Of a DNA stretch of 64,000 bases, positions 60,517 through 64,000 are shown one piece after another. How positions within the stretch are numbered: position 1 is the stretch's first letter; each line of letters starts with the position of its first letter. The translations under genes were made by a program, and so were the position numbers. The stretch comes from Cohnella sp. AR92 (GTDB lineage: Bacteria > Bacillota > Bacilli > Paenibacillales > Paenibacillaceae): the NCBI RefSeq assembly GCF_003990975.1, contig NZ_RZJR01000003.1, positions 310,001 to 374,000 on the forward strand. Reading direction: 5' to 3'. The notes below the pieces were generated by a model that did not search any database, was not told where the DNA came from, and was given only the letters and a program-made list of their open reading frames with translations.

Positions 60517-61050
60517 ATGAGCCACAACGATCAGCAGGATTCCGCGCACAAGCCTGTCGAGCGCAAAGAGATGTCCAGAAGGCAATTTCTGTCTTACACG
60601 CTTGGCGGTGCAACGGCTTTCATGGCAGGTGGAGTCGTGTTGCCAATGATTCGATTCGCCGTCGATCCCATTCTTGAAAAGAAGGAAGAAGCCGGCTTCG
60701 TTAAAGTAATTGAAGAGTCAAAGGTTACCAAAGAACCGCAGCAAATCGGGTTCAAGGTTCACCAGGTAGACGGCTGGTACGAGAGCGATCCGAAGATGGA
60801 AGCTTACATCGCCAAGGGCGACGACGGCAAAGTGTTCGCTTTGTCGCCAGTCTGCAAGCATCTGGGCTGCACTATCGGCTGGAGCGGGGAAGAAGCGCCT
60901 AACCTGTACCATTGTCCTTGCCACGGAGCGCGTTATTCCAAAGACGGCAAGAACTTGAAGGTAGCTCCGAAACCGCTGGACGAGTATCAGGTTAAGGTTG
61001 AGAACGGCTGGGTATACCTCGGTCCGTTGGAAGCGAACACTCGGGTTTAA
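60517..61050 (+). CDS. qcrA: Menaquinol-cytochrome c reductase Rieske subunit
   Basis: The iron-sulfur subunit of the bc complex, which passes electrons from menaquinol to cytochrome c. A twin-arginine-like signal (SRRQFLSYTLGGATAF, about 20-35) precedes one membrane anchor. The 2Fe-2S motifs are CKHLGC (about 109-114) and CPCHGARYS. It has 177 aa from ATG 60517, eight bases after GAGGGGG. A frame open from 60469 is rejected. It is the first gene of qcrABC. Confidence 0.95.
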   Translation: MSHNDQQDSAHKPVERKEMSRRQFLSYTLGGATAFMAGGVVLPMIRFAVDPILEKKEEAGFVKVIEESKVTKEPQQIGFKVHQVDGWYESDPKMEAYIAKGDDGKVFALSPVCKHLGCTIGWSGEEAPNLYHCPCHGARYSKDGKNLKVAPKPLDEYQVKVENGWVYLGPLEANTRV

Positions 61051-61070
61051 GAAGGAGGGCGTCTCGTCCT

Positions 61071-61742
61071 ATGTTCAAATCAATGTACAACTGGATCGAC
61101 GAACGTCTGGATGTCACACCGATGTGGCGAGACATCGCGGATCACGAAGTGCCTGAGCATGTCAATCCCGCTCATCATTTCTCCGCATTCGTCTATTGCT
61201 TCGGCGGCTTGACGTTCTTCATCACCGTCATTCAGATCCTCTCGGGGATGTTCTTGACGATGTATTACGTACCGGACATTACCAATGCATATTACAGCGT
61301 CGACTATCTTCAGCACCAAGTCGCTTTCGGGGTTATCGTCCGAGGCATGCACCACTGGGGCGCAAGCTTGGTAATCGTTATGATGTTCTTACATACCTTG
61401 CGCGTCTTCTTCACGGGTTCTTACAAGGCGCCGCGCGAGATGAACTGGGTCGTCGGCATGCTGATTTTCTTCGTCATGCTCGGTCTGGGCTTCACCGGTT
61501 ATCTGCTTCCTTGGGATAACAAGGCTTACTTCGCTACGAAGGTCGGCATGGAAATCGCCGGTTCCGTTCCTTGGATCGGCAGTTACATCAAGGAGTTATT
61601 GGCGGGAGGCACTATCGTAGGAGCTCAGACGCTGACGCGATTCTTCGCGATTCACGTGTTCTTCCTGCCATGCGCGTTGCTGACGCTGCTTGCCGCACAC
61701 TTCTTCATGATTCGTAAACAGGGCATTTCCGGGCCGCTGTAA
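61071..61742 (+). CDS. qcrB: Menaquinol-cytochrome c reductase cytochrome b subunit
   Basis: The cytochrome b6-like subunit with four membrane helices and two heme b groups. Heme-ligand His are in FSAFVYCFGG-type helix B (HHF near 32) and HHWGASLVIVMMFLHTLRVF, with further His in FFAIHVFFLPCALLTLLAAHFF. It has 223 aa, the split b6 form found in Bacillus. It follows qcrA by 20 bases. Confidence 0.95.
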   Translation: MFKSMYNWIDERLDVTPMWRDIADHEVPEHVNPAHHFSAFVYCFGGLTFFITVIQILSGMFLTMYYVPDITNAYYSVDYLQHQVAFGVIVRGMHHWGASLVIVMMFLHTLRVFFTGSYKAPREMNWVVGMLIFFVMLGLGFTGYLLPWDNKAYFATKVGMEIAGSVPWIGSYIKELLAGGTIVGAQTLTRFFAIHVFFLPCALLTLLAAHFFMIRKQGISGPL

Positions 61743-61764
61743 CAGAGAGGGGAGTGGCAAGTTC

Positions 61765-62637
61765 ATGGCACACGGACATAAATCGGACGAGAAGATCGTC
61801 TATGTCGGAGATTCGCGAATTCGCAGCAAGAGCGGAGACAAGCCTATTCCGCCGGATTACACTTCGTTCCCCGGCAAGTCGGAAGCGTTCATCCCGAACT
61901 TCCTGCTGAAGGAATGGATGGCTGGCGTTGTCATTCTGGTCGGCTTCCTCGTTCTAACGATCGCGGAGCCTGCGCCGCTTGGCTATCCGGCCGATCCGCT
62001 CAACGGATCGTTCATTCCGATGCCGGACTGGTACTTCTTGTTCATCTACCAATTGCTGAAGTATCCGTTCGCATCCGGAGACTATATCGTACTCGGTACG
62101 ATCGGGATTCCGGGCATCGCCTTCGGAGCCTTGCTGCTTGCGCCGTTCCTGGATACGGGCAAGGAGCGCCGCTTCTATCGTCGTCCTATCGCGTCGTCGC
62201 TAATGTTGGTTTCGCTTGTCGCAACCGTTTACCTGACTTGGGTCTCCTGGCACCATTACACGGGAGAGCTCGAGAAGAACGGGGTCATTCCGGAGCACAT
62301 CGAGCGCAAGCTCAAGTCCGAGGAACAGATCAAAGCGGGCAAGGGACGATTCGTTTACGGCAAGGAGAAAGTCGTCGAGCTCGTCAAAGCGGACGATCCG
62401 GCATTCTCCATCATGAAGGAAGCGCAATGCGTTGCTTGTCACGGAGCCGAGCTTGAAGGAGCCAACGGCCCTTCGCTTCGCGGGATCGGCGATAAGATCA
62501 GCAAGGAAGAGATCGTCGATACGATCACGAACGGCAAGAATAACGGGGCTATGCCATCGTTCCAGAAAGACTTGTCGCCGGAGAAGATCGAGCAGATCGC
62601 AACCTGGCTGTCCGAGCAGAAGGCACCAGCCGAATAA
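61765..62637 (+). CDS. qcrC: Menaquinol-cytochrome c reductase subunit IV-cytochrome c fusion
   Basis: The third subunit of the Bacillus-type bc complex: a subunit IV-like membrane part (three helices, about 50-165; PDWYFLF holds part of the quinone site) fused to a C-terminal cytochrome c domain. Heme c binds at CVACH (near 222), with the Met ligand in GAMPSF. It has 290 aa. Heme attachment to this protein needs the ResABC system at the window start. A terminator follows. Confidence 0.95.
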   Translation: MAHGHKSDEKIVYVGDSRIRSKSGDKPIPPDYTSFPGKSEAFIPNFLLKEWMAGVVILVGFLVLTIAEPAPLGYPADPLNGSFIPMPDWYFLFIYQLLKYPFASGDYIVLGTIGIPGIAFGALLLAPFLDTGKERRFYRRPIASSLMLVSLVATVYLTWVSWHHYTGELEKNGVIPEHIERKLKSEEQIKAGKGRFVYGKEKVVELVKADDPAFSIMKEAQCVACHGAELEGANGPSLRGIGDKISKEEIVDTITNGKNNGAMPSFQKDLSPEKIEQIATWLSEQKAPAE

Positions 62638-62651
62638 ATCGGTTATAATGG

Positions 62652-62684
62652 AAGAGCCTGGCCAATATGGTCAGGCTCTTTCTA
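62652..62684 (+). terminator. Intrinsic terminator after qcrC
   Basis: AAGAGCCTGGCC (62652-62663) pairs with GGTCAGGCTCTT (62669-62680, one G-U), followed by TTTC. Confidence 0.8.
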
Positions 62685-62714
62685 ACGACTAAAGGTTCAT
62701 GGAGGATGCCGATT

Positions 62715-63383
62715 ATGACTTGGAGAGCTTTGTTATCGAGGGAAGTGCTCACCTATCGAGGGCTGATGCTTCTGCTTATGCTGTTCTACATACCGGGCAC
62801 GATCTTCGGGTACTATTGGTACGACGATCAGTTAAAGGATACTTTTAGCAACAATCCGCTGTGGCATCTGCCTTTTGTTCCGGATAGCCCGACCGCCTCG
62901 TTGTTCTTTACCGCAGCTCTTCTGTGGCTCTGGATCCAGCCCGGCCCGTCGGCGCGTTCATGGGTGCGGGGCATTCGCGGCATTATCGAAGCGCTGGCAG
63001 TCGTGACAAGCGTCAAGTACGGAGTGTGGGCTTGCGCCATCATCTTCGCGGCAGCTGCCCAAGGAGACACCATCGAGCCGTCCAGCTGGATGCTGGTGCT
63101 CTCTCATGGCGCCATGGCGGTCTGCGCGGTGCTGTACGGAAGGTTTTTCCATTACGGCATCCTCACTCTGGCCGTTGCGGCGATATGGACGTTCCTGAAC
63201 GATTCGATCGATTATGGCTATGGCGTTTATCCTTATCTGCCCTATGAGCTGAAGGATAATGTCGCGAGCATCGCTTGGTTCACCTTCATGCTGACGGCCT
63301 TTAGCGTCTTGATAGCCGTTCTGGTCAGGTTTAACCCGCAATGGAACCGACGGCTGCGCGTAGCGGAGGACAAGCGGTTCTAG
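62715..63383 (+). CDS. ypjA: DUF1405 membrane protein (YpjA-like)
   Basis: A 222-aa integral membrane protein with about five to six helices and the conserved WYDDQL and P-x-x-x-x-L-W segments of DUF1405. ATG 62715 is nine bases after GGAGG; ATG 62706 touches it and is not used. It follows qcrABC as ypjA does in Bacillus. The function is not known. Confidence 0.8.
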   Translation: MTWRALLSREVLTYRGLMLLLMLFYIPGTIFGYYWYDDQLKDTFSNNPLWHLPFVPDSPTASLFFTAALLWLWIQPGPSARSWVRGIRGIIEALAVVTSVKYGVWACAIIFAAAAQGDTIEPSSWMLVLSHGAMAVCAVLYGRFFHYGILTLAVAAIWTFLNDSIDYGYGVYPYLPYELKDNVASIAWFTFMLTAFSVLIAVLVRFNPQWNRRLRVAEDKRF

Positions 63384-63426
63384 AGCCGGACAACCCCTCA
63401 TAGACTTAGGCAGGAGGGGATCTATC

Positions 63427-64000
63427 ATGTCTGGCCAGAGTGCTTCCAAGCAAGCGTTCTTTAGATGGTTAACCCTGCTTGCGGCGGCGCTGTCGCTCTT
63501 CTTCGCAGGCATGCCGGCGGCAGCGGCGGCTTCGGGCAATGGGGAGGTTAAAGCTGATTCGCTGGAAATGACAGCTCCGGCTGCAGATAAGCAGGCTCTA
63601 GCATTCAGCAAAGCGACGGAGTCTCTTTATCAATCGATTCGCCAAGGCGAACGATTGGAGGCGACGAGAGCGCTCCAAGAAACCGAGCAAATCTTCCGCC
63701 GGCTGCCGTTAGGCCGAATTCCGACGTCGGAAGGTATCGAATCTCTGGCGGCCAGCGTCTCGGAGATGAAGAGGGCTTGGGCGGCCGTTACGCCTAACGA
63801 GGATCGAATCGAACGGGCGGCGGGCGCTCTGCGGATGGCTGCCGACGCATTGGCTCATCCATCGAAGCCGATGTGGCATCAATATCGATCGGTGCTTAAC
63901 CAGGATGCGGATGCTTTGGCCCAAGCGATCGAGAATCAGCAATCGCCCAAGTCCGCCCTCGATTCGTTGACCAAGCATTACGGGATCATCCGTACGGCCG
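63427..64000 (+). CDS. ypjB: Sporulation protein YpjB (partial, runs off the window)
   Basis: ATG 63427 follows AGGAGGGG and the frame stays open for 191 codons to the end of the window, so the C-terminus is missing. The N-terminus is a signal peptide (hydrophobic stretch about 13-35, ending in an Ala-rich segment), then a helical exported domain. The position after ypjA matches the sporulation gene ypjB. Family membrane helices expected near the C-terminus would be outside the window. Confidence 0.75.
   Translation, partial: MSGQSASKQAFFRWLTLLAAALSLFFAGMPAAAAASGNGEVKADSLEMTAPAADKQALAFSKATESLYQSIRQGERLEATRALQETEQIFRRLPLGRIPTSEGIESLAASVSEMKRAWAAVTPNEDRIERAAGALRMAADALAHPSKPMWHQYRSVLNQDADALAQAIENQQSPKSALDSLTKHYGIIRTA

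Overview
The window looks like a piece of chromosome from an endospore-forming, aerobic, high-GC Bacillota bacterium of the Paenibacillus/Cohnella type. The evidence is the spore genes (spoIVA, ypeB, spoVIF-like, ypjB, a YIEGIA unit), the ResABC/ResDE and menaquinol-cytochrome c reductase genes, and a gene order that follows the Bacillus subtilis resA-qcrABC segment with local changes. Nearly all genes are on the + strand. The exceptions are serA, a membrane-anchored hypothetical protein, a polysaccharide deacetylase lipoprotein and a PHP-domain gene.

Layout. 1-5.8 kb: resABC (cytochrome c maturation) and resDE (redox two-component system). 5.9-14.5 kb: MFS transporter, serA, CPBP protease, NodB deacetylase, mecA, prsW and a 51-aa zinc-ribbon protein. 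14.5-19.7 kb: ypeB, ypfA (PilZ), ypfB-like gene, cmk, plsC and the S1-like protein. 19.8-28.5 kb: yphA-like gene, YIEGIA protein with its small partner, der, plsY, gpsA, spoVIF-like gene, yphE, two 2Fe-2S ferredoxins, a lipoprotein and spoIVA. 29-33 kb: a CUT2-type sugar ABC transporter lying between spoIVA and hup. 33-40 kb: hup, tRNA-Pro, mtrB (TRAP), then hepS-menG-mqnP-ubiX-mqnA-hepT, which point to the futalosine route to menaquinone, and ndk. 40-53 kb: cheR, a 53-aa ORF, aroC-aroB-aroH, trpEDCFBA, hisC, tyrA. 53-55 kb: an AT-rich, repeat-rich accessory patch. 55-64 kb: AlkD-like gene, ECF sigma and anti-sigma pair, phosphatase, unknown gene, IDEAL protein, DUF2487 protein, qcrABC, ypjA and the start of ypjB, which runs off the window.

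How the genes connect. ResD probably controls the res and qcr respiratory genes at both ends of the window. The hep/mqn cluster makes the menaquinone that qcrABC oxidises, and its first enzyme (MqnA) uses the chorismate made by aroC. TRAP (mtrB) has a likely target in the same window: the 390-nt trpE leader has six (G/U)AG triplets at exact 5-nt spacing, followed by an intrinsic terminator.

The most novel-looking signal is in the gene-poor patch around 54.8 kb. On the minus strand there is a perfect TTGACA-17-TATAAT promoter, two catabolite-responsive (cre-like) operators 21 bp apart just upstream, and a strong intrinsic terminator about 75 nt downstream with no credible ORF between. I read this as a CcpA-controlled small RNA with a C/U-rich, Shine-Dalgarno-pairing 5' segment. 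All calls come from reading the sequence; no database search was run.
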